34,052 nt of DNA from Parcubacteria group bacterium Athens0714_16 (GTDB lineage: Bacteria > Patescibacteriota > Minisyncoccia > Phycocordibacterales > 21-14-all-36-13), in NCBI GenBank assembly GCA_007376805.1, contig VMGX01000005.1, forward strand, positions 1-34,052, in the 5' to 3' direction. Made by a program: the position numbers and the translations under genes. The number at the start of each line of letters is the position of its first letter. Positions within the stretch are counted from its first letter, which is position 1. Positions 9,495 through 18,413 of this stretch are shown here, in pieces. The notes below the pieces were generated by a model. The model did no database searches, was not told the origin of the DNA, and saw nothing but the letters and a program-made list of their open reading frames with translations.

Positions 9495-10118
9495 TTATTT
9501 TATTGTTTTTAGCGCCTTTATTGTTGCCTGTGCGATATTTAATTTATTTTTTGATCTAGAAAGTATTTTTGCAGTAATGTCTTTTATTCCGGCCATTTCT
9601 ACAACATCATGAACAGCACTTCCCGCTGAAACTCCTCTTCCGTGTGCTGGTCTCATTTCTATTATTGATGATGAGTATTTGGCTTTTATTTCACTTGATA
9701 TAGACATATTTTTATCCAAAATCACCTTTATCATATTCTTTTTTGCGTCTCTTATGGCTTTTTCAATTGCAAGAGACGTGTCTGTGGCCTTTCCTGTTCC
9801 AACACCAACTGAGCCTTTTTTGTCTCCGATAACAATTGCAACGCTAAAACTAAATCTTCTTCCCCCCGATACAACACGAGTAACTCTTCTTATGTTTAAA
9901 ATTTTCTGTTCGAATTCATTTTTTACTCTTTCCCTTCTAACAAATTTGCGAGGATTTTTTCTTAAAGAAGATCTCTGTCCGACATCTGCTCTTCTTGTGT
10001 CTTTTTTGTCAGCAACAGAAACAGAAACAGCGGGCTGAATATTATTTTCAACAGTTTCTCCTGCTTGCGCAGGCAATTCTATGTTTGTGTTCGATTCTTT
10101 TTTTACTTCTTCTTCCAT
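9495..10118 (-). CDS. rpsE: 30S ribosomal protein S5
   Basis: RVTRVVSGGRRFSFSVAIVIGDKKGSVGVGTGKA. Confidence 0.97.
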   Translation of the reverse strand: MEEEVKKESNTNIELPAQAGETVENNIQPAVSVSVADKKDTRRADVGQRSSLRKNPRKFVRRERVKNEFEQKILNIRRVTRVVSGGRRFSFSVAIVIGDKKGSVGVGTGKATDTSLAIEKAIRDAKKNMIKVILDKNMSISSEIKAKYSSSIIEMRPAHGRGVSAGSAVHDVVEMAGIKDITAKILSRSKNKLNIAQATIKALKTIK

Positions 10119-10129
10119 ATAAATTTATA

Positions 10130-10489
10130 TTAAAAAATTAATCCTCCTTCTCTTGCACTGTCAGCAATTGCCTTAATAACACCAGTATAAATATATCCAC
10201 CCCTATCAAACACGACTGTGGTTATTTTCTTTTCTATTGATTTCTTTGCTATATCATTTCCAACAGCCTTTGCCATAGCAATTTTACCTTTTTCTTTAAG
10301 TTTTAAATCTTTTGAAGAAGAATACGCCAATGTGTTTCCGTTTTCATCGTCTATAATTTGTGCGTAAACATAATAGTTTGATCTATATACAGAAAGTCTT
10401 GGACATTCTTTTGTACCCGAAACTCTCGCACGAATTCTTCTGTGTCTTTTTTCTCTATTTATTCTTTTTTCTTTTGATTTATCTAGCAT
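10130..10489 (-). CDS. rplR: 50S ribosomal protein L18
   Basis: RHRRIRARVSGTKECPRLSVYRS...; VVFDRGGYIYTGVIKAIADSAREGGL. Confidence 0.97.
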   Translation of the reverse strand: MLDKSKEKRINREKRHRRIRARVSGTKECPRLSVYRSNYYVYAQIIDDENGNTLAYSSSKDLKLKEKGKIAMAKAVGNDIAKKSIEKKITTVVFDRGGYIYTGVIKAIADSAREGGLIF

Positions 10490-10517
10490 ATCGTTTGATA
10501 TAAAATTTATTTAAAAC

Positions 10518-11051
10518 CTAAACTGATTTCTTGCCTTCTTTTCTCTTTATAATTTCGTCAAAATATCTTATTCCCTTTCCTTTGTATGGTTCCGGTTCTT
10601 TTCTTGATCTAATAACGGCAGTAAATTGTCCAACCGCTTCTTTATCAATCCCAGAAACTGTAATAATATTTTTTTCTATTAAAACATTTAGTCCGGCTGG
10701 AATTTTTATATTAACAGGATGTGAAAAACCAATGTTTAAAACAATTGTGCTTCCAGATAGGGTAGCCTTATAACCAATTCCCTCAATTATTAATTTCTTC
10801 TGAAACGGTGTATTTACACCATTTATCATATTCATAATATGGGAAGCATACGTACCCCATAAAGACATCGTCTCTATCGCTTCGTCTTTTGGAGAAAGAA
10901 TTACTTTTTTGTCTTTTATTTCAATTAAAATATTTGGTCTAAAATTTTTTGAAAGTTCTCCTTTTGGTCCTTTTACAACAACAGTACCATCTTTTATGGT
11001 TACTTCTGTTTTTTCTGGTATTTCAATTTGTTGTTTTCCTATTCGTGACAT
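10518..11051 (-). CDS. rplF: 50S ribosomal protein L6
   Basis: MSRIGKQQIEIPEKTEVTI...; EPEPYKGKGIRY. Confidence 0.97.
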   Translation of the reverse strand: MSRIGKQQIEIPEKTEVTIKDGTVVVKGPKGELSKNFRPNILIEIKDKKVILSPKDEAIETMSLWGTYASHIMNMINGVNTPFQKKLIIEGIGYKATLSGSTIVLNIGFSHPVNIKIPAGLNVLIEKNIITVSGIDKEAVGQFTAVIRSRKEPEPYKGKGIRYFDEIIKRKEGKKSV

Positions 11052-11096
11052 GTTTATAAATTGTTTTATTGTTTTATTGTTTTTTTTGTTTTGAGA

Positions 11097-11489
11097 CTAC
11101 CAAATTTTAAATAACGCCTCGCCACCGACTCTTTCTTTCTTTGCTTCTTTGTCTGTTAAAATTCCTTTCGGAGTTGATAATATCAAAGAGCCCTTTCCTT
11201 GCTTTACTGGTTTAATATCATTAACTCCAAGATAAATTCTTCTAGATAATTTAGATATTCTCTGAACATCACTTATTTTTGATTTTTTGTTTTTATATAA
11301 AAGCTGAACATCAATTGTCTTGGTTGTTTTCTTTCCTTTTTTAGCAACTTCTCCAACAAATCCTGCTTTTGAAAGCGCCACTGCGATTGCATATTTCAAA
11401 TTTGAGTGTGGTATAGAAATTTCTTCTTTACCTACTAAAGTTGCGTTTTTTATTTTTATTATAAAATCTGATATTGGATCGTTTACCAT
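11097..11489 (-). CDS. rpsH: 30S ribosomal protein S8
   Basis: [16 protein letters not shown]...; [27 protein letters not shown]. Confidence 0.97.
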   Translation of the reverse strand: MVNDPISDFIIKIKNATLVGKEEISIPHSNLKYAIAVALSKAGFVGEVAKKGKKTTKTIDVQLLYKNKKSKISDVQRISKLSRRIYLGVNDIKPVKQGKGSLILSTPKGILTDKEAKKERVGGEALFKIW

Positions 11490-11668
11490 GATGATTTTTT
11501 TATTCCCGGGATTTTACCTTCGTTTGCTAATTCTCTAAAACAAATTCTACAAAGATCAAAATCTCTCATATAAGCTCTTTTTCTACCGCAACGAAAACAT
11601 CGTCTCACTACTCGTGATGCAAATTTTGGTTTCTTTTGACTTCTTGCTATAACTGATTTTTTTGCCAT
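11483..11668 (-). CDS. rpsN: 30S ribosomal protein S14 type Z
   Basis: [39 protein letters not shown]. Confidence 0.97.
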   Translation of the reverse strand: MAKKSVIARSQKKPKFASRVVRRCFRCGRKRAYMRDFDLCRICFRELANEGKIPGIKKSSW

Positions 11669-11783
11669 AAAATTAAGGAATGCTAATGACTATAATTTTT
11701 GAGCACCCCGCCTTGGCGTGGGTCGCCATAAATAACTTTTTCTGTAAACAAAAAAGGCATTTAAGCCCCTTAAGCCAGTGCGA

Positions 11784-11812
11784 ATATTAGCAATATAAAA
11801 CATCCTTGTCAA
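11784..11812 (-). promoter_or_regulatory. internal sigma70 promoter in front of rpsN-rpsH
   Basis: TTGACA (11812-11807), 17 nt, TAATAT (11789-11784) on minus strand. Confidence 0.75.
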
Positions 11813-11828
11813 CCAAATTAACTATATA

Positions 11829-12380
11829 TTATCTTGTTTTTTCCTCGGTCTTTTTAAAAGGAAAACCTATACATTCAAAGAATTTTATTGCTTCTTTCTT
11901 TGATTTAGCCGTTGTAACTATTGTCATAGAAAGACCAAAAACATCCTTCAACTCTTCGTCTGCGGTTTCTGGGAAAATTATATGTTCTCTAATACCAATT
12001 GTCATATTCCCCATTTCATCAAGACAATCTTTCGAAATACCCCTAAAATCTTTTGTTCTTGGCATCGCAATATCAATCAATTTATATAAAAAACTAAACA
12101 TTCTGTCTCCTCTTAGTGTAACTTGATATCCGACAACATCTCCCTGTCTAACTTTAAATGAAGCCACAGATTTTTTTGCGGGGCACGCAGATGGTTTTTG
12201 GCCAGTTATTTTAGTTAAACGATTTTCTATAAGTTTTATTTTGTCTTTGTCTTTCATAGAACCAACACCAGAGGTAACAATAACCTTCACAAAGTGTGGT
12301 GATTCAATCGAATTTGTATAACCAAATTCTTTTTTCATTAATCCAAAAACTTTTTTTTCTTTTTCTCTTATTGATTCCAT
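11829..12380 (-). CDS. rplE: 50S ribosomal protein L5
   Basis: KIKLIENRLTKITGQKPSACPAKKSVASFKVRQGDVVGYQVTLRGDRMFSFLYKLI. Confidence 0.97.
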   Translation of the reverse strand: MESIREKEKKVFGLMKKEFGYTNSIESPHFVKVIVTSGVGSMKDKDKIKLIENRLTKITGQKPSACPAKKSVASFKVRQGDVVGYQVTLRGDRMFSFLYKLIDIAMPRTKDFRGISKDCLDEMGNMTIGIREHIIFPETADEELKDVFGLSMTIVTTAKSKKEAIKFFECIGFPFKKTEEKTR

Positions 12381-12426
12381 AATATATTCATTAAAATCAC
12401 TAAATCACTAAATCACTAAATCATAT

Positions 12427-12693
12427 TTATTTTTTGCTTACTTTTGCCTTCTTGGTCGGTGCTTTTGCTTCTTTTAATTCTAAGGATTTTACATTGGAAG
12501 CATTAATTGGCATCGGTTTTTCTATTATTCCACCACTTTTCCCTTGTCCTTTTGATTTTTGATGTTTTTTTACAATATTTATCCCATCAACAATAACTAA
12601 ATTACTTTTAGGAATAACTCTTAAAATCTTTCCGGTTTTACCCTTATCTTTACCTGTTATAACTTTCACATTTTGTCCTTTTTTTATGTGCAT
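12427..12693 (-). CDS. rplX: 50S ribosomal protein L24
   Basis: [28 protein letters not shown] (KOW). Confidence 0.95.
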   Translation of the reverse strand: MHIKKGQNVKVITGKDKGKTGKILRVIPKSNLVIVDGINIVKKHQKSKGQGKSGGIIEKPMPINASNVKSLELKEAKAPTKKAKVSKK

Positions 12694-12843
12694 GATTGAT
12701 TTTCTTATTAAACTTTAGTGGGGATTTTAAAAATCGTTATCCAGCCCCACTTTTTTATAACAAATTTTAATCTTATTCTCAAATTTTATAAATTTTTTCT
12801 TATTAAATTTCATTTTACCTCTCCCAGAAAAGTGAAGCTGGAT
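12694..12843 (-). promoter_or_regulatory. repeated structured leader upstream of rplX
   Basis: ccagcttcactttt / aaaagtggggctgg inverted repeat with alternative gtgggg/ccccac pairing; similar to 14174-14325. Confidence 0.5.
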
Positions 12844-12876
12844 TAAGAAAAATATATTCGCTCGCTCATTATTTTT

Positions 12877-13248
12877 CTAAACAATCTCTGGTGCTAAAGA
12901 TGCTATTTTTTGATATCCGCGCTCTGCAAGTTCTCTAGGAATTGGACCAAAAATTCTACCTGCTTTTGGGTCTTTTTTGTCTTTTTCAAGTATAACAACT
13001 GCGTTTTCATCAAAACGAATATATGTACCATCCTTTCTTCTTAGCGGTTGTTTTTGTCTAACAACAACTGCTTGAAAAACATCTTTCTTCTTTACTTCCT
13101 TCCTTGGTTCTGCGGATTGTATAGATAAAATAACAACATCACCTATTCTTGCATACTTTTTTCTTGTTCCACCAATAACCTTAAAGATACGTCCTATCTT
13201 CCCTCCTGAATTATCTGTTATTTTCACTAATGATCTTGGTTGAATCAT
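12877..13248 (-). CDS. rplN: 50S ribosomal protein L14
   Basis: MIQPRSLVKITDNSGGKIGRIFKV. Confidence 0.97.
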   Translation of the reverse strand: MIQPRSLVKITDNSGGKIGRIFKVIGGTRKKYARIGDVVILSIQSAEPRKEVKKKDVFQAVVVRQKQPLRRKDGTYIRFDENAVVILEKDKKDPKAGRIFGPIPRELAERGYQKIASLAPEIV

Positions 13249-13254
13249 AAAATT

Positions 13255-13521
13255 TTATTTTATTTTTTCTTCGCTTGAATTTTTAATTACAACAAATGAT
13301 TTTGTTTTCGATATTGGTTTTGATTCTCTTATAACAACATTGTCACCAATTTTACATTTATTACCGAAATCATGCGCTTTAAATTTCTTGCTCTTTTTAA
13401 AATATTTTTCATATTTTGGATGTTTTACATATCTTTCAACCAAAACAACGACAGTGTCTTTCATTTTATCTGAAACAACTTTACCTTTTAAAATTTTGCT
13501 GTTATTAATTTTTTTCTCCAT
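13255..13521 (-). CDS. rpsQ: 30S ribosomal protein S17
   Basis: LKGKVVSDKMKDTVVVLVERYVKHPKYEKYFKKSKKFKAHD. Confidence 0.95.
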   Translation of the reverse strand: MEKKINNSKILKGKVVSDKMKDTVVVLVERYVKHPKYEKYFKKSKKFKAHDFGNKCKIGDNVVIRESKPISKTKSFVVIKNSSEEKIK

Positions 13522-13554
13522 GTTAATTATATTTAAATGTTACGGGCACAAAAT

Positions 13555-13749
13555 CTAGTTTAGAGATTTTGAATTTCTTAAATTAACCTCCGTTAATACA
13601 CGTGCAATATCTTTTTTAATATTTCTTCCGTGTTTAACATCTCTAGTTTTACCTCCGGCACCAGAAAATCTGAATGCACTTAATGCTTCTCTTTTCTCAA
13701 TAAGCATTTTTTCTAATTCCGTATTATTTTTTTTATCCAATTCCAACAT
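13555..13749 (-). CDS. rpmC: 50S ribosomal protein L29
   Basis: short L29-like ORF in canonical position; LEKMLIEKREALSAFRF. Confidence 0.93.
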   Translation of the reverse strand: MLELDKKNNTELEKMLIEKREALSAFRFSGAGGKTRDVKHGRNIKKDIARVLTEVNLRNSKSLN

Positions 13750-13753
13750 AAAA

Positions 13754-14173
13754 TTATTCCCTGGTTATTATTTTTGTTTTAAGTGGTAATTTCTTACCAG
13801 CCTTTCTTAACGACTCCTTTGCTACCTCTTCGGTGACACCATCAATTTCAAATAAAATTCTTCCTGGTTTTACTTCAAATTCATAACCCTTTGGTTCACC
13901 TTTTCCCTTTCCCATACCTACCTCAGCCGCTTTTCTTGTATAAGGTCTGTCTGGGAATATTCTTGTCCAAACTCTTCCTGTCTTACCACTTGCTCTCTTA
14001 GCAACCCTTCTGGCTGCCTCTATTTGATTTGAATTTAATCTGTGTGCAGTCATGGCTTTCAAACCACAGAAACCAAAGGCAAGCGTTGTTCCTCGGTATT
14101 CAATACTCTTTTTGGCAGGATTTACTCTCTTTTTCTGCCATTTTCTGTGTTTTACTTTTTTGGGGAATAACAT
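13754..14173 (-). CDS. rplP: 50S ribosomal protein L16
   Basis: MLFPKKVKHRKWQKKR...; RIFPDRPYTRKAAEVGMGKGKGEPKGYEFEVKPGRILFEI. Confidence 0.97.
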   Translation of the reverse strand: MLFPKKVKHRKWQKKRVNPAKKSIEYRGTTLAFGFCGLKAMTAHRLNSNQIEAARRVAKRASGKTGRVWTRIFPDRPYTRKAAEVGMGKGKGEPKGYEFEVKPGRILFEIDGVTEEVAKESLRKAGKKLPLKTKIITRE

Positions 14174-14325
14174 GATTGATTTTCTTATCGAGCTTTGGTG
14201 AGATTTAGAAAATCATCATCCAGCTCCATTTTTTTATAATAAATTTTAATCTTTTTTTTAAATTTTATAAACTTTTTTTAATTAAATTTTGATTTACCTT
14301 CCCCAAAAAAGTGGGGCTGGATTCT
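14174..14325 (-). promoter_or_regulatory. repeated structured leader upstream of rplP
   Basis: ccagccccacttt / aaatggagctgg inverted repeat; AT-rich loop and gataagaaaatcaatcATG 3' end shared with the rplX leader. Confidence 0.5.
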
Positions 14326-14337
14326 CGGAAATAATAC

Positions 14338-15009
14338 TTATTCTATTCGTTTATCTCCAGAAAAAATATTTCCTTTATAAATCCAAACCTTTATCCCTAT
14401 AGCACCGTAGGGCAACTTCGCAGTGCCTTTTGCAAAATCTATATCTGCTCTAAATGTCTGTAACGGTATTCTGCCTTTCTTTATTTCTTCTTTTCTTGCC
14501 ATTTCAGAACCACCCAATCTACCAGAAAGTTTTATTCTCACGCCGAGAACGTCTCTATTCGCCATAACTTTTTCAATTGTTTGTTTTAAAACTTGTCTGA
14601 AAGGTAATCTTTTTTCTAATCCCTCTCTTGCCATTTGCAAAACAATACTTGCATCTGATTCTGGTGATTTTATTTCATCAATATCTATCTTTATCTCACC
14701 AGCAGTCATAAGATTGTTCTTTTTCACAAATGCGTCAATTTGATTTTTCAACTTCACAGCTCCGTCTCCACTTCTTCCAATAATAACTCCCGGACGAGAT
14801 GTTCTTATTATTATTTTTAAATATTTTTGATTTCTTTCTGTTTCTACAGAGCTGACATAATTATTCCTCAATATTTTTTCCAAATATTCACGAATAAGCA
14901 CGTCAGATTTAAGCATTTCACTATAATTGCTCTTAATACCAAACCATCTGGATTTCCATCCTCTTATTATTCCTAGTCTATGAATGTATGGGTGAACTAT
15001 ATGTGTCAT
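14338..15009 (-). CDS. rpsC: 30S ribosomal protein S3
   Basis: VHPYIHRLGIIRGWKSRWFG...; GVIIGRSGDGAVKLKNQ; KH domain. Confidence 0.97.
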   Translation of the reverse strand: MTHIVHPYIHRLGIIRGWKSRWFGIKSNYSEMLKSDVLIREYLEKILRNNYVSSVETERNQKYLKIIIRTSRPGVIIGRSGDGAVKLKNQIDAFVKKNNLMTAGEIKIDIDEIKSPESDASIVLQMAREGLEKRLPFRQVLKQTIEKVMANRDVLGVRIKLSGRLGGSEMARKEEIKKGRIPLQTFRADIDFAKGTAKLPYGAIGIKVWIYKGNIFSGDKRIE

Positions 15010-15054
15010 ATTTTTATCTTAAATCTCAAAATTAAAATCTCAAATCTTAAAAAA

Positions 15055-15525
15055 TTATTTCTTTTTTAATACCTTTTCTTTTTTAACAACTTTTGTTGGT
15101 TTTTTCTCACTTTTTACTGGTAAATCTTTCACATCCTTATTTTTTTTATCTTGTTTTGTTGTTTTTTTGCTCTCTTGCTTATTTGTTTTCTTGCTTTCTT
15201 GTTTATCTCCTAATTCCAAAGTGATATGACTCGTTCTTTTATTTATTCTAAAAGCCCTACCCTTGCTCATTGGCATCATTCTTTTCAATGTCACCCCCTC
15301 ATCAACTCTTATTTCTTTAATAAATAAATTTTCTTTTGCTTTTCCAGAATTCGTTTCAGCGTTTGATACAGCAGATTTAATAAGCTTTTCTATTGTTCCC
15401 GAAGCTCTCTTGGGAATAAATTTCAATTCAGCAAGTGCTCTTTCAACACTTTTACCTCTAATAGAGTTAATTACTAAACGAACTTTTCTTGGTGATTGTC
15501 TGTACTGATTTAATGTGGCCTTCAT
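15055..15525 (-). CDS. rplV: 50S ribosomal protein L22 with Lys-rich C-terminal extension
   Basis: YRQSPRKVRLVINSIRGKSVERALAELKFIPKRAS. Confidence 0.95.
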   Translation of the reverse strand: MKATLNQYRQSPRKVRLVINSIRGKSVERALAELKFIPKRASGTIEKLIKSAVSNAETNSGKAKENLFIKEIRVDEGVTLKRMMPMSKGRAFRINKRTSHITLELGDKQESKKTNKQESKKTTKQDKKNKDVKDLPVKSEKKPTKVVKKEKVLKKK

Positions 15526-15580
15526 ATAATTTGTTATTTTATCTTGCTTTATATTATTTATTTTTTCTACGTAACACTCT

Positions 15581-15735
15581 AAATTAAAAATGCAAATCTC
15601 AAAATGAAAAGTGATAATGTAAAATGTTAAAGTTATTGAGCAAATTTTCTTTCAGAAAATTTGTATTTAATTGTTTGTTCGCCTTCGGCGAACTCCACAA
15701 CTTTACACTTTGATTTTTCAATTTTAAACTTTTAC
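15581..15735 (-). repeat. about 150-bp intercistronic repeat, copy 2
   Basis: reverse-complement match to 2270-2424; same orientation relative to transcription. Confidence 0.75.
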
Positions 15736-16076
15736 TACTTCTTACCTTCTACGGTTGATTTCGCCGCTTTTGCTGCTGTTATTTCTGCCTCTTTCTTCTT
15801 TAATTCTATTTCCTTTTGCATCTTACCTCCGTGTCTTACGAATTTTTTTGTAGGAGAAAATTCTCCCAATCTATGTCCAACCATATCTTCGGAAACAAAA
15901 ACATCTATATGGGTTTTCCCATTATAAACACCAAATGTAAAACCAACCATTTCTGGAGAAATTTGACATCTTCTTACCCATGTCTTAATAACCCCAACGT
16001 TTTCGGGTTTTTTACCAACAACTTTTTTTAGAAGTCGTTCGTCTACATAAGGACCTTTTTTAATTGAACGTGACAT
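15735..16076 (-). CDS. rpsS: 30S ribosomal protein S19
   Basis: [19 protein letters not shown]...; RHGGKMQKE. Confidence 0.96.
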   Translation of the reverse strand: MSRSIKKGPYVDERLLKKVVGKKPENVGVIKTWVRRCQISPEMVGFTFGVYNGKTHIDVFVSEDMVGHRLGEFSPTKKFVRHGGKMQKEIELKKKEAEITAAKAAKSTVEGKK

Positions 16077-16198
16077 ATAACAATAATAAAAGCCCCGAAG
16101 AGCTTAAGAGAGATAATAGCAAAATAAGGTTTAATGTCAACAGAAAATCACCAAATCACTAAATCACTAAATCATAAAATCAAAATTCATAAAAATAC

Positions 16199-16226
16199 TT
16201 GACACTTTGTTAAATAACTATATAAT
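16199..16226 (+). promoter_or_regulatory. sigma70 promoter
   Basis: TTGACA (16199-16204), 16 nt, TATAAT (16221-16226). Confidence 0.8.
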
Positions 16227-16272
16227 AAGCCCAGAATTTAAAACATTTTAAATAACTTACTTGGAGTTAAAA

Positions 16273-16824
16273 ATGAGTACTTTTAAAAATATTCAAACCA
16301 AAATTGGATTTTGGTTATACGATAATTCATATGGATTGATGATTGTTTCGTTCTTTCTAATGGTTTTTTCCTTGTTTACCACCATTATATTTGTGACAAG
16401 GAACACGCCAACGCACGAAACGAGTTTCAATTTTTCTGTGTTTTTATATTTCATTCCATTTTTCATCATAGTTGTGTTGTTTCTCTTCTTTTTTGTCGCT
16501 TGTACTGACAGAAAAAAATGGGAAAGGAGTTCAAATTATTTAATAGTAATTGACCTCGCTAGAAAACTTCGTGAAAAAATTTCTGCCCAAGGAAAAATGA
16601 CTGGCGAAATTTCTGGAAGATTATCAATTCAAGTTGCGGGGGCAGTGGGGACAAAAAATTCAAAAGAACTAACCGCTTGGATGTGGAACTATCGAGCATG
16701 GGGAAAATTTCAAAAGTCAATTGATGAAAAAAAAACATTACTAAAAGAGCTTACTAAACTTTCGTCTGAAATCGCAGAAATGGAAAACAGACAAAAAATC
16801 CTTTGGAAGGGTTTAATGTCGTAA
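16273..16824 (+). CDS. membrane protein of unknown function, divergent insertion in the S10 block
   Basis: two hydrophobic segments then coiled-coil-like tail; own promoter and terminator; SD ggag then ATG at 16273. Confidence 0.75.
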   Translation: MSTFKNIQTKIGFWLYDNSYGLMIVSFFLMVFSLFTTIIFVTRNTPTHETSFNFSVFLYFIPFFIIVVLFLFFFVACTDRKKWERSSNYLIVIDLARKLREKISAQGKMTGEISGRLSIQVAGAVGTKNSKELTAWMWNYRAWGKFQKSIDEKKTLLKELTKLSSEIAEMENRQKILWKGLMS

Positions 16825-16839
16825 ATTCCGAAGTTAGAA

Positions 16840-16866
16840 GGCCGAATTTAATTCGGCCTTTTTTAT
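16840..16866 (+). terminator. Rho-independent terminator
   Basis: ggccgaatttaattcggccttttttatttt. Confidence 0.9.
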
Positions 16867-16882
16867 TTTTAACTTTTATTCA

Positions 16883-16920
16883 AAAACTCACATCTACGCT
16901 ATAGCGTAGATGTGAGTTTT
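16883..16920 (-). terminator. palindromic terminator downstream of rplB
   Basis: aaaactcacatctacgctatagcgtagatgtgagtttt. Confidence 0.75.
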
Positions 16921-16944
16921 CTTTTATCTGCGTTAATCTGCGTT

Positions 16945-17787
16945 CTATTTTTTCTTCCCAACTTTTCTTCTTTGAATGATTAGTTTGTTTGAATATTTTT
17001 TAGCTCTGCGGGTCTTTTGTCCTTTCCCCGTTGGTTTACCCCACATTGACTTAGCCCTTCTTAATCCTCTTCCCTGTCTTCCTTCTCCACCACCGTGTGG
17101 GTGGTCAACCGGGTTCATTGCAGTCCCGCGAACCGTTGGTCTTATACCAAGCCATCTTGATCTCCCCGCCTTACCAAGATTTCTTAATTTGTGTTCTTGA
17201 TTTGAAACTTCTCCAATTGATGCCCATGCATTGTCAGGAATTTTTCTTACTTCGCTTGATGGCATTTTTATATTTACATAACCAGCGTCTTTGGCAACAA
17301 CCTCTGCATAATTACCAGCACTTCTTGCTATTTTTGCACCACCAAGATTTTTTAATTCAACATTATAAACAAATGTCCCGACTGAAATTTTTGATAGAGG
17401 CAATCTATTCCCTGGTTTTAAATCTGCCTTTTCAGAACAAATGACCTTATCGCCAACCTTCACTGATTTTGGTAACAAAACATATCTTCTTTCTCCATCT
17501 GCATAGCAAATCAAAGAAATATAACTTGACCTGTTTGGATCATATTCTATGGTTTCTATTTTTGCCGGAATATCAAATTTGTTGTACTTAAAATCAATTT
17601 CTCTAAATAATCTTTTATGTCCTCCGCCTTTGTGTCGGACTGTTATTCTCCCCGCATTATTTCTTCCCTTATCTCTTTTTACTCCTTTTGTTAAACTTTT
17701 TTTAGGTTTAGATACGGTTAAAATATCACCGAATGATGGCGTCGTTGTGTGTCTTTGTGATGGTGTTGTTGGTTTATAAGATTTCAT
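16945..17787 (-). CDS. rplB: 50S ribosomal protein L2
   Basis: GRNNAGRITVRHKGGGHKRLFREIDF...; NPVDHPHGGGEGRQGRG. Confidence 0.97.
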   Translation of the reverse strand: MKSYKPTTPSQRHTTTPSFGDILTVSKPKKSLTKGVKRDKGRNNAGRITVRHKGGGHKRLFREIDFKYNKFDIPAKIETIEYDPNRSSYISLICYADGERRYVLLPKSVKVGDKVICSEKADLKPGNRLPLSKISVGTFVYNVELKNLGGAKIARSAGNYAEVVAKDAGYVNIKMPSSEVRKIPDNAWASIGEVSNQEHKLRNLGKAGRSRWLGIRPTVRGTAMNPVDHPHGGGEGRQGRGLRRAKSMWGKPTGKGQKTRRAKKYSNKLIIQRRKVGKKK

Positions 17788-17967
17788 CCTGTAGTGAAAA
17801 ATGACATCGCTCTAAAAGAGCACTGCTATTTTTGTTATTAATATTGATAAATTTTTTGTTTTTAACATGTTTTATTATTTTTAATTTTTTCCCGTAATAC
17901 CATTTTCTACTACGGGATTCATAGTATTTTTCTGATTTTATGTTTTAGTGATTTAGTGATTTTATGA

Positions 17968-18402
17968 TTATATGAGTTCTAACTTATCACCTTTTTTCAA
18001 ATATATATATGCTTTCTTCCCTCCGGATTTTACACCTCTTTTACCACGAGAAATTACATTTTTTAATGGAATTTTAACTGTTCTAATTTTTTCTGGAGTT
18101 ACATTATAAAAAGTTTTTACTGCTTTTGATATTTCTCTCTTGTTTGTATTTTTATCAACTTCAAAAACATAAACGTTATGGTCCTGTGACAAATCTGTTG
18201 CCTTTTCTGTTATGCGAGCATTTTTTAGAACAGAAAACAAATGACTACCTTGTATTTTAGGAATTGAAACAACCTTTTCCTTTTCTTTTTTTGCAGGTTT
18301 ATTTTCAACTTCTTTTACAGATACTTTTTTGATTGTTTTTCCTGTCTGCACGGGTAGATCTGTTTTTTCAGACGTATTCTTTTTTGCTTTAAATAATGCC
18401 AT
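17968..18402 (-). CDS. rplW: 50S ribosomal protein L23 with N-terminal extension
   Basis: NARITEKATDLSQDHNVYVFEVDKNTNKREISKAVKTFYNV. Confidence 0.93.
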   Translation of the reverse strand: MALFKAKKNTSEKTDLPVQTGKTIKKVSVKEVENKPAKKEKEKVVSIPKIQGSHLFSVLKNARITEKATDLSQDHNVYVFEVDKNTNKREISKAVKTFYNVTPEKIRTVKIPLKNVISRGKRGVKSGGKKAYIYLKKGDKLELI

Positions 18403-18413
18403 ATTTTAAATTT

